Below are positions 8,551 to 16,541 of a DNA stretch of 35,046 nucleotides, piece after piece. Each line of letters starts with the position of its first letter. Position 1 is the first letter of the stretch. The stretch comes from an uncultured Prevotella sp. (GTDB lineage: Bacteria; Bacteroidota; Bacteroidia; Bacteroidales; Bacteroidaceae), in NCBI GenBank assembly GCA_900315695.1, contig ONAE01000018.1:1-35046 (forward strand), written 5' to 3'. The position numbers and the translations under genes are program-made. The notes below the pieces were generated by a model, which was not told the origin of the DNA, did no database searches, and saw only the letters and a program-made list of their open reading frames with translations.

Positions 8551-9087
8551 ATTCTCGTTGATATAATTACCTAAAGGATTGTCCTTGTTGCGTTCAGCTG
8601 TATTCAGCACGCAGGCCGACATCTGGCGGTGCAGACTATCTATGCTGTGAGCCAATGCCTTCTGGGTAGTAGTGTCGGCAGCAGGATGATGTAACATCTT
8701 AGCTATCTGGCTACCCATCATGGCAATAGAATCCGTCAGCTGTTGCCACTCGTTATTGAGTCTGGTACCAGATATTCGCGAGGTGCCTGGTTCGCTGTTC
8801 AGCTCTATCGTCGTGATACCAGGCTCTGTGAAGAAACATACCTGACAGGCAGGCGCTTGTTTCGCCATTACATTATAAAGCTCAATCTTCTGAGCCTCTC
8901 CGTAAAAAGAGAACTTTCCCTGACTAACTGTTGAAATGGCTATAGGTTGCTCACTCTCATTCAGGAGACAGATGGTGTCGCCCTCTGCAAAAGAGCGGGC
9001 ATAGCCATTAATCTGAAACGTATTGGACTGGCAGGCACAGAGTAAGAATCCTGTTGCTGCCAGTCCAAAGATAGATTTGATTGTCAT
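8527..9087 (-). CDS. DUF4369 domain lipoprotein
   Basis: A 186-residue protein starting MTIKSIFGLAATGFLLCAC, with the lipobox cysteine at residue 19. The following region (FQINGYARSFAEGDTICLL, then QGKFSFYGEA) is the DUF4369 beta-sandwich that in Bacteroidota usually precedes a TlpA-like thioredoxin domain. Here no thioredoxin domain or CxxC motif follows; the C-terminal half is a helical segment around residues 105-170. It is therefore a stand-alone DUF4369 protein, probably in the periplasm or on an outer membrane face. It begins four bases after the prs stop codon, so it is the last gene of the ThiE-like/prs operon. Its function is unknown. Confidence 0.82.
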   Translation of the reverse strand: MTIKSIFGLAATGFLLCACQSNTFQINGYARSFAEGDTICLLNESEQPIAISTVSQGKFSFYGEAQKIELYNVMAKQAPACQVCFFTEPGITTIELNSEPGTSRISGTRLNNEWQQLTDSIAMMGSQIAKMLHHPAADTTTQKALAHSIDSLHRQMSACVLNTAERNKDNPLGNYINENYKAPEFK

Positions 9088-9091
9088 TCTG

Positions 9092-10030
9092 TTATACGAT
9101 ATAGAGATCGCTTATACTCTGGTTGTCGATGACTCGGCGGATAGCTTCTGCAAACATGTCGGCAACGCTAATCTGTTTTACTTTGGCACAACGTTGAACG
9201 TAAGGAATAGAGTCGGTGAAGACAATCTCCTCAAGAGCCGATTCCTGCACACGGTCGCTGGCTGGTCCGCTCATCACACAGTGGCTGGCACAAGCTCGAA
9301 CAGTCTTTGCGCCATGGGCTTTCATTAGATCGGCAGCCTTTGTGATCGTACCGGCAGTATCTACCATATCGTCGATGATCACCACATTCTTGCCTTCTAC
9401 TTCACCAATAATCTGCATCGAAGCCACCACGTTAGCACGTGCACGTGTCTTGTTGCACAATACCAATGGGCATCCCAAATACTTCGCATAGGTGTTTGCA
9501 CGCTTTGATCCGCCGACATCGGGAGATGCTATCACAAGGTCGTCAAGATGCAGCGACTTCAGATAGGGGATAATAACATTTGATGCATAAAGATGGTCAA
9601 CTGGTACATCAAAGAATCCCTGAATCTGGTCAGCATGGAGGTCCATCGTGATAACGCGGTTCACACCAGCTGCACTCAGCAAGTCGGCTACCAGTTTTGC
9701 ACCAATGCTGACACGAGGCTTATCCTTACGGTCCTGTCGTGCCCAACCGAAGTAGGGTATTACGGCATTGATGGTACGGGCTGACGCACGCTTGGCGGCA
9801 TCAATCATCAGCAGCAGTTCCATCAAATTGTCACTGCTGGGGAAAGTGCTCTGTACCAGAAAGACGTCTCTACCTCGGATACTCTCCTCATAGCTGACAG
9901 CAAATTCGCCATCGGAAAACTTAGTGATAAGTAATTGGCCTAACGGGCAGCCCAGACTTTGACAAATCTTCTCTGCCAAGTATTTCGTTGCTGTACCCGA
10001 GAATACCATGTAAGAATTTTTTTCAGACAT
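9092..10030 (-). CDS. prs: Ribose-phosphate pyrophosphokinase (PRPP synthetase)
   Basis: A 312-residue class I PRPP synthetase that makes PRPP from ribose-5-phosphate and ATP, for purine, pyrimidine, NAD, His and Trp synthesis. Family signatures are complete: KFSDGEF near 37-43, PYFGWARQDRKDKPR (92-106) with the flexible loop, DLHADQIQGFF (130-140) for metal binding, and the PRPP loop DDMVDTAGT (220-228). Length is normal. It lies between a ThiE/TenI-like gene (15-base gap) and the DUF4369 lipoprotein (4-base gap) on the minus strand, with a likely common promoter near 10684-10691. Confidence 0.97.
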   Translation of the reverse strand: MSEKNSYMVFSGTATKYLAEKICQSLGCPLGQLLITKFSDGEFAVSYEESIRGRDVFLVQSTFPSSDNLMELLLMIDAAKRASARTINAVIPYFGWARQDRKDKPRVSIGAKLVADLLSAAGVNRVITMDLHADQIQGFFDVPVDHLYASNVIIPYLKSLHLDDLVIASPDVGGSKRANTYAKYLGCPLVLCNKTRARANVVASMQIIGEVEGKNVVIIDDMVDTAGTITKAADLMKAHGAKTVRACASHCVMSGPASDRVQESALEEIVFTDSIPYVQRCAKVKQISVADMFAEAIRRVIDNQSISDLYIV

Positions 10031-10045
10031 TGTTTTATCTTTAAA

Positions 10046-10654
10046 TTAATCAATCATCTTTAACAGACGCTCAAAATGGTTCAGCAGCGCCTTATAGTCA
10101 ATCTCATTGTGAATGTTGAAACGGTTCCACAAATCACCGCAGATCACTACACCACCGAACCCCAGTGTCTTCATATCCTTCACGTTGTCGAGGTTCATGC
10201 CTCCTAAAGCAAAAACCTTCTTGTCAATCAATCCTTCATTGGCAGCATCTTCCAGTTCCTCATGCGTGAACGATGATTTCTCGTCCTTGTTGGTCTGACT
10301 GTCGAAAATGGAATGCAGGAATACGTAGTTCGATTGCTTCTTGGCATCTTTCAGTTCGCTGATAGCGTGACAAGTACGTGAGATATTGCCTTTATAGCCT
10401 ACTGGTGGCTCTGTGTAAGCGTCATCGATATGGATACCTTTCAGGCGGTATTCCTCTTTCAGATAGAAGTGACCGTGCACGGTTATCCTGTTGCGATAGT
10501 CATCCCCTAGCAGCGTCAGCAGTCGTTCCGAATACATCGGAGAGGCACCAGGCTTATACAGATGAAGATTCTCCAACCCCTCTTCAAAGAGGTTGGCCAG
10601 AATCTTGTCTTCTTCCACGAAGAAGGTGGGTTTGGTCATTACGATAAGCTTCAT
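10046..10654 (-). CDS. Thiamine-phosphate synthase-like (ThiE/TenI family) protein
   Basis: A 202-residue TIM-barrel protein of the ThiE/TenI superfamily. Recognisable parts are the N-terminal strand KLIVMTKPTFF, LHLYKPG near 31-37, GIHIDD, the SRTCHAISEL segment that corresponds to the S-x-H helix, HSIFDSQTNK, and the C-terminal phosphate-binding VFALGGMN with FGGVVICGDLW. ThiE joins the thiazole and pyrimidine parts of thiamine, and TenI relatives aromatise the thiazole. I cannot tell by eye which activity applies, because the segments are divergent. No other thiamine gene is nearby; the gene is first in an operon with prs, and it has no signal peptide. Confidence 0.78.
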   Translation of the reverse strand: MKLIVMTKPTFFVEEDKILANLFEEGLENLHLYKPGASPMYSERLLTLLGDDYRNRITVHGHFYLKEEYRLKGIHIDDAYTEPPVGYKGNISRTCHAISELKDAKKQSNYVFLHSIFDSQTNKDEKSSFTHEELEDAANEGLIDKKVFALGGMNLDNVKDMKTLGFGGVVICGDLWNRFNIHNEIDYKALLNHFERLLKMID

Positions 10655-10683
10655 TTTTCAGCGTCTCTTCTCTTTCTGATGTG

Positions 10684-10691
10684 CAAACTTA
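10684..10691 (-). promoter_or_regulatory. -7 box of the ThiE-like/prs operon
   Basis: Read on the minus strand this is TAAGTTTG, a consensus -7 box 30 bases before the ATG at 10654. No good -33 element is seen at 19-21 bases. Confidence 0.5.
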
Positions 10692-10765
10692 CAAATTTTT
10701 TTCGATATTGGCACGACTTTCGCTAAAAAATTGCTTTTGTAGGTGCATTTTTCAGAAAAATGTCG

Positions 10766-10773
10766 TAATTTTG
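10766..10773 (+). promoter_or_regulatory. -7 box of the fabD-amylase promoter
   Basis: TAATTTTG is followed by CACC and lies 62 bases before the fabD start. A TTTG occurs at 10736-10739, but at 26 bases it is too far for the normal spacing, so the -33 element is uncertain. Confidence 0.55.
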
Positions 10774-10834
10774 CACCGCAAAAGTAAAAAAGAAGCGAAA
10801 ATTTTAGTTTAATTATAAAAAAGGTAAGAAGAAA

Positions 10835-11728
10835 ATGAAAGCATTTGTTTTTCCCGGACAGGGAGCGCAGTTTGTAGGAATGGGTAAGGATTTGTATGAC
10901 AATAACCCATTGGCTAAGGAACTCTTTGAGAAAGCCAACGATATTCTCGGCTATCGCATCACCGACATCATGTTTGAAGGTACAGATGACGATCTGAAGC
11001 AGACCAAGGTGACTCAGCCCGCAGTTTTCCTTCATAGCGTGATCTCTGCTCTCTGCATGGGTGAGGCATTCCAGCCTGCTATGGTGGCAGGTCACTCTCT
11101 GGGTGAATTCTCTGCGCTGACTGCTGCTGGTGCTCTCAGCTTTGAGGATGGTCTGAAGTTGGTCTATGCACGTGCTATGGCTATGCAGAAAGCCTGTGAG
11201 GCTCAGCCCTCAACGATGGCAGCCATCATCGCTCTTCCTGACGAGAAGGTAGAGGAGGTGTGTGCTGAGGTCAGCAAGCAAGGTAAAGGTGTAGTCGTTC
11301 CCGCCAACTACAACTGTCCTGGACAGCTCGTTATCTCTGGTAATGTAGAGGCTATTGAGGAGGCTTGTGAGCAGTTGAAGGCAGCTGGTGCCAAGCGTGC
11401 CCTCGTACTGAAGGTAGGTGGTGCCTTCCACTCTCCGTTGATGCAGCCCGCCAAGGATGAACTTCAGGCAGCTATCGAGGCCACAGAGATTAAGATGCCG
11501 AAGTGTCTTGTATATCAGAATGTGGATGCCAAACCTCATACAGATCCTGCTGAGATCAAGGCCAACCTGATCGCACAGCTCACTTCATCTGTACGCTGGA
11601 CACAGAGTGTTCAGAATATGATTGCCGACGGTGCCGACGACTTCACTGAGTGTGGTCCTGGCAAGGCTCTGCAGGGCATGATTTCTAAGATTAACAAAGA
11701 AGTATCAGCTCATGGCATCGTCGAATAA
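10835..11728 (+). CDS. fabD: Malonyl-CoA:ACP transacylase
   Basis: A 297-residue cytoplasmic enzyme that loads malonate onto acyl carrier protein for fatty-acid synthesis. The N-terminal FVFPGQGAQFVGMG, the active-site GHSLGE with Ser88, the substrate Arg in YARAMAMQ, and His199 in GGAFHSPLM are all in their expected places. Length is normal for FabD. It is not beside other fab genes. Instead its last 17 bases overlap the start of a GH13 amylase gene in another frame, so the two are probably translationally coupled. Confidence 0.96.
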   Translation: MKAFVFPGQGAQFVGMGKDLYDNNPLAKELFEKANDILGYRITDIMFEGTDDDLKQTKVTQPAVFLHSVISALCMGEAFQPAMVAGHSLGEFSALTAAGALSFEDGLKLVYARAMAMQKACEAQPSTMAAIIALPDEKVEEVCAEVSKQGKGVVVPANYNCPGQLVISGNVEAIEEACEQLKAAGAKRALVLKVGGAFHSPLMQPAKDELQAAIEATEIKMPKCLVYQNVDAKPHTDPAEIKANLIAQLTSSVRWTQSVQNMIADGADDFTECGPGKALQGMISKINKEVSAHGIVE

Positions 11729-13370
11729 ACTGATTATCTATCAGGTTTTTACGCGCCTTTATGGCAATCGGAACACCACTCGCAAGGAGTATGGAACGAT
11801 TGAGGAGAACGGTTGCGGTAAACTGAATGACTTCACGCCCACCACCCTGAAACACATCAGGGAGATGGGCGTGAGCCATATCTGGTACACAGGTGTGATC
11901 CGTCATGCTACCATGACCGATTATTCTGCCTATGGAATCCCCCGTCAGCACCCAGCAGTTGTGAAGGGTAGGGCAGGCTCGCCTTACGCCATCACCGACT
12001 ACTACGACATTGATCCCGATCTGGCCACCGATGTCAATCAGCGCATGCAGGAATTCGAGGCTCTGGTGGAGCGCACTCATCAGGCAGGCATGAAGGTCAT
12101 CATCGACTTCGTGCCTAACCATGTGGCACGCCAGTATCACTCCATCTGCAAGCCAGAGGGGGTGAAAGATCTGGGTGAAGAGGACAATCCCCAGAACGGC
12201 TTCGATCCTCAGAACAATTTCTATTACTGTCCGGGTCAGCGGTTCACACCCTATTTCGACCTCTATCATGGCGAGACGGAACCCTATCTCGAAGAACCTG
12301 CTAAGGCCACAGGTAACGACTGCTTCCACAATGCCCCAGGCATGAACGACTGGTATGAGACGGTGAAGCTCAACTACGGTCTCGATTACTATGCGGGTCG
12401 AGTGGGGCATTTCAGCCCCATCCCCAATACCTGGGATAAGATGACTGACATCCTGCTCTTCTGGGCGTCGAAAGGTGTCGATGGTTTCCGCTGCGACATG
12501 GCTGAGATGGTGCCTGCTGCCTTCTGGCATTGGGCTACCGACAAGGTGAAGTTCCGCTATCCTAAGATGCTCTTCATCGGTGAGGTGTATAATCCTGCCG
12601 AATACCGCAACTACCTCGCTGCAGGCTTCGACTACCTCTATGATAAGGTTGGTATGTATGATACCCTGCGTGAAGTGATTTGTGGTCGCCAGTCAACCCA
12701 TGCCATCACGGGTGCCTGGCAACAGACCGACGATATCCGCAACCACATGCTCTATTTCCTCGAAAACCACGACGAGCAGCGTGTGGCCAGCAGCTTCTTT
12801 GCAGGTTCTGGCCGCAAGGGCATACCCGGACTGGTGGTCTCAGCCTTACTACAGAAGAATCCGCTGATGATCTATGCGGGTCAGGAGTTTGGCGAGCGCG
12901 GTATGGACAAGGAAGGCTTCAGTGGGCACGACGGACGTACCACGATCTTCGACTACTGGAGTGTTGACACCCTCGTGCGTGCAGCCACCCATAAGCTCAC
13001 AGTTGAGGAGAAGCTACTCAAGATGCAATATAATAAGGTGTGCCAGATTGCCGTCACCGAAAAGGCTGCCGTTGATGGCGCTTGTTTCGATCTGATGTAT
13101 GTCAACGGTCATCTTCATCGTCAGTATGCTTTCATCCGCAAGGCTGGTTCGGAGGTGCTGCTTGTGGTGGCTAACTTCGATGAACTGCCTGTCAGGATTG
13201 ATGTCACGATTCCAGCTCATGCCTTCGATTTCCTGAAAATCAAGGAGAAGAATGCGACAACCATCGAACTCCTCTCTGACAAGAAAGGAAAGATCACTCT
13301 GAAGCGTGATGGTGCCATCCCGTTGGAGCTTGAACCCCTTGGTGCTGTAGTCCTGAAATTCAAGGCGTAA
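11712..13370 (+). CDS. Cytoplasmic GH13 alpha-amylase family enzyme
   Basis: A 552-residue GH13 alpha-glucan hydrolase with no signal peptide. Conserved GH13 regions: DFVPNH (132-137), GFRCDMAE with the nucleophile Asp262, FIGEVYN with the acid/base Glu291, and ENHDEQR with Asp354. A C-terminal beta domain (about 450-552) completes the fold. Cytoplasmic location suggests it trims glycogen or imported maltodextrin, complementing the phosphorylase encoded 3 kb upstream; that link is inferred. The ATG at 11712 lies inside fabD, 17 bases before its stop. I cannot assign the exact GH13 subfamily. Confidence 0.9.
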   Translation: MASSNKLIIYQVFTRLYGNRNTTRKEYGTIEENGCGKLNDFTPTTLKHIREMGVSHIWYTGVIRHATMTDYSAYGIPRQHPAVVKGRAGSPYAITDYYDIDPDLATDVNQRMQEFEALVERTHQAGMKVIIDFVPNHVARQYHSICKPEGVKDLGEEDNPQNGFDPQNNFYYCPGQRFTPYFDLYHGETEPYLEEPAKATGNDCFHNAPGMNDWYETVKLNYGLDYYAGRVGHFSPIPNTWDKMTDILLFWASKGVDGFRCDMAEMVPAAFWHWATDKVKFRYPKMLFIGEVYNPAEYRNYLAAGFDYLYDKVGMYDTLREVICGRQSTHAITGAWQQTDDIRNHMLYFLENHDEQRVASSFFAGSGRKGIPGLVVSALLQKNPLMIYAGQEFGERGMDKEGFSGHDGRTTIFDYWSVDTLVRAATHKLTVEEKLLKMQYNKVCQIAVTEKAAVDGACFDLMYVNGHLHRQYAFIRKAGSEVLLVVANFDELPVRIDVTIPAHAFDFLKIKEKNATTIELLSDKKGKITLKRDGAIPLELEPLGAVVLKFKA

Positions 13371-13387
13371 GCCCCAGTAATCCCGTA

Positions 13388-13485
13388 CCCCCACATTGTC
13401 ATCTCGACTAAGCGAAGCGCATGGAGAGACTTCTCCACTCACTCCGCTTAGTCGAGATGACAGTTGGGGGGATGTCGAGATGACA
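13388..13485. repeat. REP-like intergenic palindrome
   Basis: TGTCATCTCGACTAAGCG (13397-13414) is repeated as its exact reverse complement at 13445-13462, an 18-bp perfect stem. Between the arms, TGGAGA (13422-13427) and TCTCCA (13432-13437) form a second stem, and C-runs/G-runs outside the arms extend the symmetry. A third partial copy, GTCGAGATGACA, follows at 13474-13485. The element lies between the convergent GH13 and DUF2807 genes. Similar 'GTCATCTCGAC...GAAGCG...GGAGAGA' repeats occur in many copies in some Bacteroidota, as far as I recall. It may also stop transcription from both sides, although no T-tract follows. Confidence 0.75.
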
Positions 13486-13496
13486 GAGGGGCTTAC

Positions 13497-14174
13497 TTAC
13501 ATCTCACTGATGTTTCCTATGCCTGAGCGGTGCTTTTTCACTTGTTTGGGATGCCCTGCATAATTCAGCGATCCTACACCCGACACAACGCCATCCAACT
13601 TCTCTGACGCATAGCAGCTGATGCTGCCAACACCCGATACTTTGGCTTTAACATTTATGGCTTTCAGGTCTTCGGCAACAATGCTGCCCACACCACTGCA
13701 GAGCAGGTCTGCATCGTCAGTGATACCTGCCACCTTGATTTCACCCACGCCGCTGTTCACCACCGTCAGTTTGTCGGTATCCAACTTGTGCATCGTGATG
13801 CTGGCAGCCCCGCTGTTCTGTATCTTGATCAGGTCGTTTGTATAGACCTTGATTTTGATCTTGTGACCATCTATGTTGATATGCCGCTTCGTGAAGTTGA
13901 TGTCGAGTCTGCTGCCCTTGCTCTCAAACTGATAAAAATCAATATAGTTCTCAGGAGCCGTCAGCTCCACGGTACCGTCCTTATCGTCACTCTGAATCAG
14001 CTCCACACTGCCAAAACAATTCATGTTTACCTCCTCGAATGGCGACAGCTTATAGGTCTTGGTTACAATTTCCTTACTCGGTTCAATACGTTCACCACTT
14101 CCCCAGTTGCCAGCATCGATTTTGCACGATGTTAGCACCAGCACACTTAACATTAAAAACAATACTTTTTTCAT
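13497..14174 (-). CDS. DUF2807 (head GIN domain) lipoprotein
   Basis: A 225-residue lipoprotein: the signal MKKVLFLMLSVLVLTSC ends with the lipid cysteine at 17. The rest is a repetitive right-handed beta structure typical of the 'putative auto-transporter adhesin, head GIN domain' family: FEEVNMNCFGSVELIQ at the start, then short repeats with SGVG (VNSGVGEIKVAG, CSGVGSIVAEDL, VSGVGSISCYA, VSGVGSLNYAG). The final HRSGIGNISEM is another copy of the repeat. Function is unknown; the adhesin label is only the family name. The divergent AlaX-like gene starts 121 bases away. I found no convincing -7 box for it. Confidence 0.88.
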   Translation of the reverse strand: MKKVLFLMLSVLVLTSCKIDAGNWGSGERIEPSKEIVTKTYKLSPFEEVNMNCFGSVELIQSDDKDGTVELTAPENYIDFYQFESKGSRLDINFTKRHINIDGHKIKIKVYTNDLIKIQNSGAASITMHKLDTDKLTVVNSGVGEIKVAGITDDADLLCSGVGSIVAEDLKAINVKAKVSGVGSISCYASEKLDGVVSGVGSLNYAGHPKQVKKHRSGIGNISEM

Positions 14175-14244
14175 ATCGTTCTGCTTTTTTATTGATTAAT
14201 CTTTGTCTGTTTGACTTAATAACTGCCCAAAAAGTTGCAAAACA

Positions 14245-14276
14245 TTTGCTTTTTTTCGATTTAATTTGTACTTTTG
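14245..14276 (+). promoter_or_regulatory. Promoter of the AlaX-like gene
   Basis: TTTG at 14245-14248, 20 bases, then TACTTTTG at 14269-14276: a full -33/-7 match. The ATG at 14296 is 20 bases past the -7 box. An upstream in-frame codon used in longer gene models overlaps this box, which supports the 14296 start. Confidence 0.75.
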
Positions 14277-14295
14277 CGCCAAAATATTAAGAAAT

Positions 14296-14760
14296 ATGGC
14301 CGATTATATACTCAATGAGCATAACAAAGAGGAGTTTCCTCCTGCGCATACAGCGGAGCATCTGCTGAATCAGACCATGCAGCGTATCTTTGGCTGTGAG
14401 CGTTCCTATAATGCCCATATCGAGCGTAAGAAAAGCAAGATGAGCTTTCATCTCGATCAGAAGCCAAGTCGTCAGGAAGAGAAGGAGATAGAGCGTCGCA
14501 TGAACGAGCTGATCGAAGCGGATCTGCCTGTAACGTTTGAGTTCGTTACCCGTGATGAACTGCCTGAGGAGATCGACCAGACGCGTCTGCCTGACGATGC
14601 CTCTGAAACCATACGCCTTGTGCGTATCGGCGACTATGATGTTTGTCCCTGCATCGGCAAGCATGTACGCAGCACCTCACAGATTGGTCGTTTCGAGATG
14701 CTTGGTACTAATTGGGACGAACACGAACGCTCTTTCCGCGTCCGCTTCAAGATTGTCTGA
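14296..14760 (+). CDS. AlaX-like tRNA editing protein (threonyl/alanyl-tRNA SAD domain)
   Basis: A 154-residue stand-alone version of the editing domain found in alanyl- and threonyl-tRNA synthetases, which removes wrongly attached amino acids from tRNA. The zinc-binding residues are visible: HTAEH (His18 and His22) and CPCIGKH (Cys119 and His123), the HxxxH...CxxxH pattern. It is shorter than typical AlaX-M/L proteins and lacks their extra domains. The deacylated substrate (Ser-tRNA-Ala or another) cannot be told from the sequence. Its stop codon lies ten bases from that of the convergent DUF4359-like gene. Confidence 0.85.
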   Translation: MADYILNEHNKEEFPPAHTAEHLLNQTMQRIFGCERSYNAHIERKKSKMSFHLDQKPSRQEEKEIERRMNELIEADLPVTFEFVTRDELPEEIDQTRLPDDASETIRLVRIGDYDVCPCIGKHVRSTSQIGRFEMLGTNWDEHERSFRVRFKIV

Positions 14761-14770
14761 ATATAGGCGA

Positions 14771-15148
14771 TTATTTAAATGGGAATTTCATCTTGTCTTT
14801 CATAATCTCCTTCGCTGTCTCTTTGTCTAAGGTGAAGACGTGATTCAGGATTCCGAAAGAAATCATTTTGATGTCGTCTTTGTATTTGATGTATCCTGTA
14901 TTATAAAAAGTGTGATCCCTTATGATCAGATTGGTGTTGAGATAGGAGTCTGCCATGTTGATGGTCAGCATGGTGCTGATAGAAGCAAGTTCTGTGGTAA
15001 AGATATTGCTCTGATCCACTTCTGAATTGACAACTTCTGATACGACGCTTTTGATAGCCTCTTTGTGTGCCTCACGGTCTGGACATGTAGCGATGAGCCC
15101 TACAGCTACTGCAACTAAGAATATGAGGAGGAACAAAAACTTTTTCAT
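14771..15148 (-). CDS. DUF4359-like membrane-anchored protein
   Basis: A 125-residue protein with an N-terminal hydrophobic segment (FLFLLIFLVAVAVGLIATC, about 4-22), followed by PDREAHKEAIKSVV, which fits the start of DUF4359. The remaining part contains LNTNLIIRDHTFYNTGYI and KMISFGILNHVFTLD, consistent with a small soluble domain outside the membrane. Family assignment is from memory and moderate. Its ATG overlaps the TGA of the preceding gene (ATGA), so it is the third gene of the rpoD transcript. Confidence 0.7.
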   Translation of the reverse strand: MKKFLFLLIFLVAVAVGLIATCPDREAHKEAIKSVVSEVVNSEVDQSNIFTTELASISTMLTINMADSYLNTNLIIRDHTFYNTGYIKYKDDIKMISFGILNHVFTLDKETAKEIMKDKMKFPFK

Positions 15149-15573
15149 TTCCTGTTATCCATATTTACGGAGGTAAAACGGAATTCGGAAGCGTCGATAT
15201 AATGCACGTCGTATTGGCCGGCACGCTTCTCGGTATATTCTTTCTTCATCTTGGCATATTTCTTCTCAATATCTTTGCGGCTAAGGGATGAAACCACTAC
15301 AACAGTGCGGTTCTTTAACCCCAAGCTGTCGGCACAGAAGTTGCGCAGCTGGTATGAATAGTTGCTTTTGCCTGCCAGTAACTTCTTCTTTGGCATGACC
15401 CATACGCTGTCAACTTCCTGGATGTCTGTGAAGAAGACGATGGAGTCATTGAATGAAGCGGCAAATCCGAACATATATGCTTTGGGTACTACGCGATTCT
15501 GAGCTACAGAGGGCAAGTATGCCATTGCTACCATCAGGGCGGCAGCGATCATGATGTGTCTGATGAATTTCAT
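15145..15573 (-). CDS. Exported protein of unknown function, co-transcribed with rpoD
   Basis: A 142-residue protein with a signal peptide ending around LPSVAQ (residue 25). The mature part begins NRVVPKAYMFGFAASFNDSI and contains FFTDIQEVDSV, YSYQLRNFCADSLG, then NRTVVVVSSLS and a lysine-rich helix KDIEKKYAKMKKEYTEKR. I have the impression that similar small proteins are common in Bacteroidota, but cannot name the family. The ATG follows the rpoD TAA with no base between, and its own TGA overlaps the next start, so the three genes are translationally linked. Confidence 0.75.
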   Translation of the reverse strand: MKFIRHIMIAAALMVAMAYLPSVAQNRVVPKAYMFGFAASFNDSIVFFTDIQEVDSVWVMPKKKLLAGKSNYSYQLRNFCADSLGLKNRTVVVVSSLSRKDIEKKYAKMKKEYTEKRAGQYDVHYIDASEFRFTSVNMDNRK

Positions 15574-16434
15574 TTATCCTAAATACGATTTTAATATTTT
15601 ATTCTTTGTACATGTGCGGAGTTTGCGGATGGCTTTCTCCTTAATCTGACGGACGCGCTCACGGGAGAGACCGTATTTCTCACCGATTTCCTCGAGGGTG
15701 AGCTCCGTCTGGTTGATGCCATAGGAGGCTTCGATAACGTTACGCTCGCGCTCGTTGAGCACACCAAGTGCATCTTGTATCTCCGCCCTCAACGACTCTT
15801 CCACAAGGGCTATGTCAGTCGAGGGGTTGTCATCGTTTGTCAAAACATCGAGCAGACTGCTGTCTTCATCACTCGTAAAGGGTGCATCCACCGATACGTG
15901 ACGTCCGCTGATATTCATGGCCTCGTCGATCTTTTCCTGCGGCAGATCGATGTTGTCAGCAATCTCTTCCACGGAGGGACGACGCTCATGGGCCTGCTCG
16001 AACTTATTGATCTCCCGATTGATTTTGTTGACGGAACCTACCTGATTGAGCGGGAGTCTCACGATGCGGCTCTGCTCAGAGATGGCCTGCAGGATGCTCT
16101 GCCTGATCCACCAGACAGCATAGGAGATGAATTTAAAACCACGTGTCTCGTCGAAGCGTTCTGCTGCTTTCAGCAGACCCATATTGCCTTCATTGATAAG
16201 GTCACTCAGGGTGAGCCCCTGATTCTGGTACTGCTTCGCTACAGATACGACAAAACGAAGGTTGGCTCGTGTGAGCCTTTCCAACGCTTTCTGATCACCA
16301 TTCTTGATGCGCTGGGCGAGTTCTACTTCTTCCTCCGCCGTTAGCATTTCCTCCTTACCGATCTCTTGGAGATACTTCTCAAGGGAGGCGCTTTCGCGGT
16401 TGGTGATCGATTTAGTGATTTTAAGTTGCCGCAT
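15574..16434 (-). CDS. rpoD: Primary sigma factor RpoD (sigma-70/sigma-ABfr type)
   Basis: A 286-residue sigma factor that directs RNA polymerase to the -33/-7 promoters seen in this window. Region 1.2 begins [22 protein letters not shown]. Region 2 has [34 protein letters not shown] and [15 protein letters not shown]. Region 3 starts near [11 protein letters not shown]. Region 4.2 is [24 protein letters not shown]. It lacks region 1.1 and the long non-conserved insert of E. coli RpoD, as is normal for Bacteroidota primary sigma factors. A longer frame would start at 16503, but that covers the promoter, so I use the ATG at 16434. Confidence 0.96.
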   Translation of the reverse strand: MRQLKITKSITNRESASLEKYLQEIGKEEMLTAEEEVELAQRIKNGDQKALERLTRANLRFVVSVAKQYQNQGLTLSDLINEGNMGLLKAAERFDETRGFKFISYAVWWIRQSILQAISEQSRIVRLPLNQVGSVNKINREINKFEQAHERRPSVEEIADNIDLPQEKIDEAMNISGRHVSVDAPFTSDEDSSLLDVLTNDDNPSTDIALVEESLRAEIQDALGVLNERERNVIEASYGINQTELTLEEIGEKYGLSRERVRQIKEKAIRKLRTCTKNKILKSYLG

Positions 16435-16460
16435 GATAGTTCCGTTTTTTAGCCAATTTG

Positions 16461-16492
16461 CAAAAGTAGGGCTTTTTCCTGAAACGACCAAA
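16461..16492 (-). promoter_or_regulatory. rpoD promoter
   Basis: On the minus strand TTTG (16492-16489), 20 bases, then TACTTTTG (16468-16461): an exact -33/-7 promoter. The start codon at 16434 leaves a leader of about 20 bases. The -33 TTTG is formed by the end of the T-run of the upstream htrA terminator. Confidence 0.8.
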
Positions 16493-16528
16493 AAAAAAGC
16501 CACGAAATTTCAAAATCGTGGCTTTTTT
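16490..16528 (-). terminator. Terminator after htrA
   Basis: AGCCACGA and TCGTGGCT flank a short A/T loop region and are followed on the minus strand by a run of eight or more Ts. It starts 14 bases after the htrA stop codon. Confidence 0.85.
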
Positions 16529-16541
16529 CCTGTATATTTGC

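Noticed and set aside
10658-11095. 145-residue minus-strand frame before the ThiE-like gene
   Set aside because: It lies mostly antisense to the start of fabD and its composition is not protein-like; the -7 boxes of two promoters lie in the remainder.
11691-12530. 279-residue minus-strand frame antisense to the GH13 gene
   Set aside because: The GH13 frame has all catalytic motifs; the antisense frame is a by-product of GC-rich codon use.
13014-13442. Open frames on the minus strand running into the palindrome (also 13217-13438)
   Set aside because: They are antisense to the GH13 gene, and their N-terminal peptides are just the translation of the REP-like repeat.
13388-13485. CRISPR array
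   Set aside because: The repeats are inverted and nested, with no regularly spaced direct repeats and no cas genes in the window.
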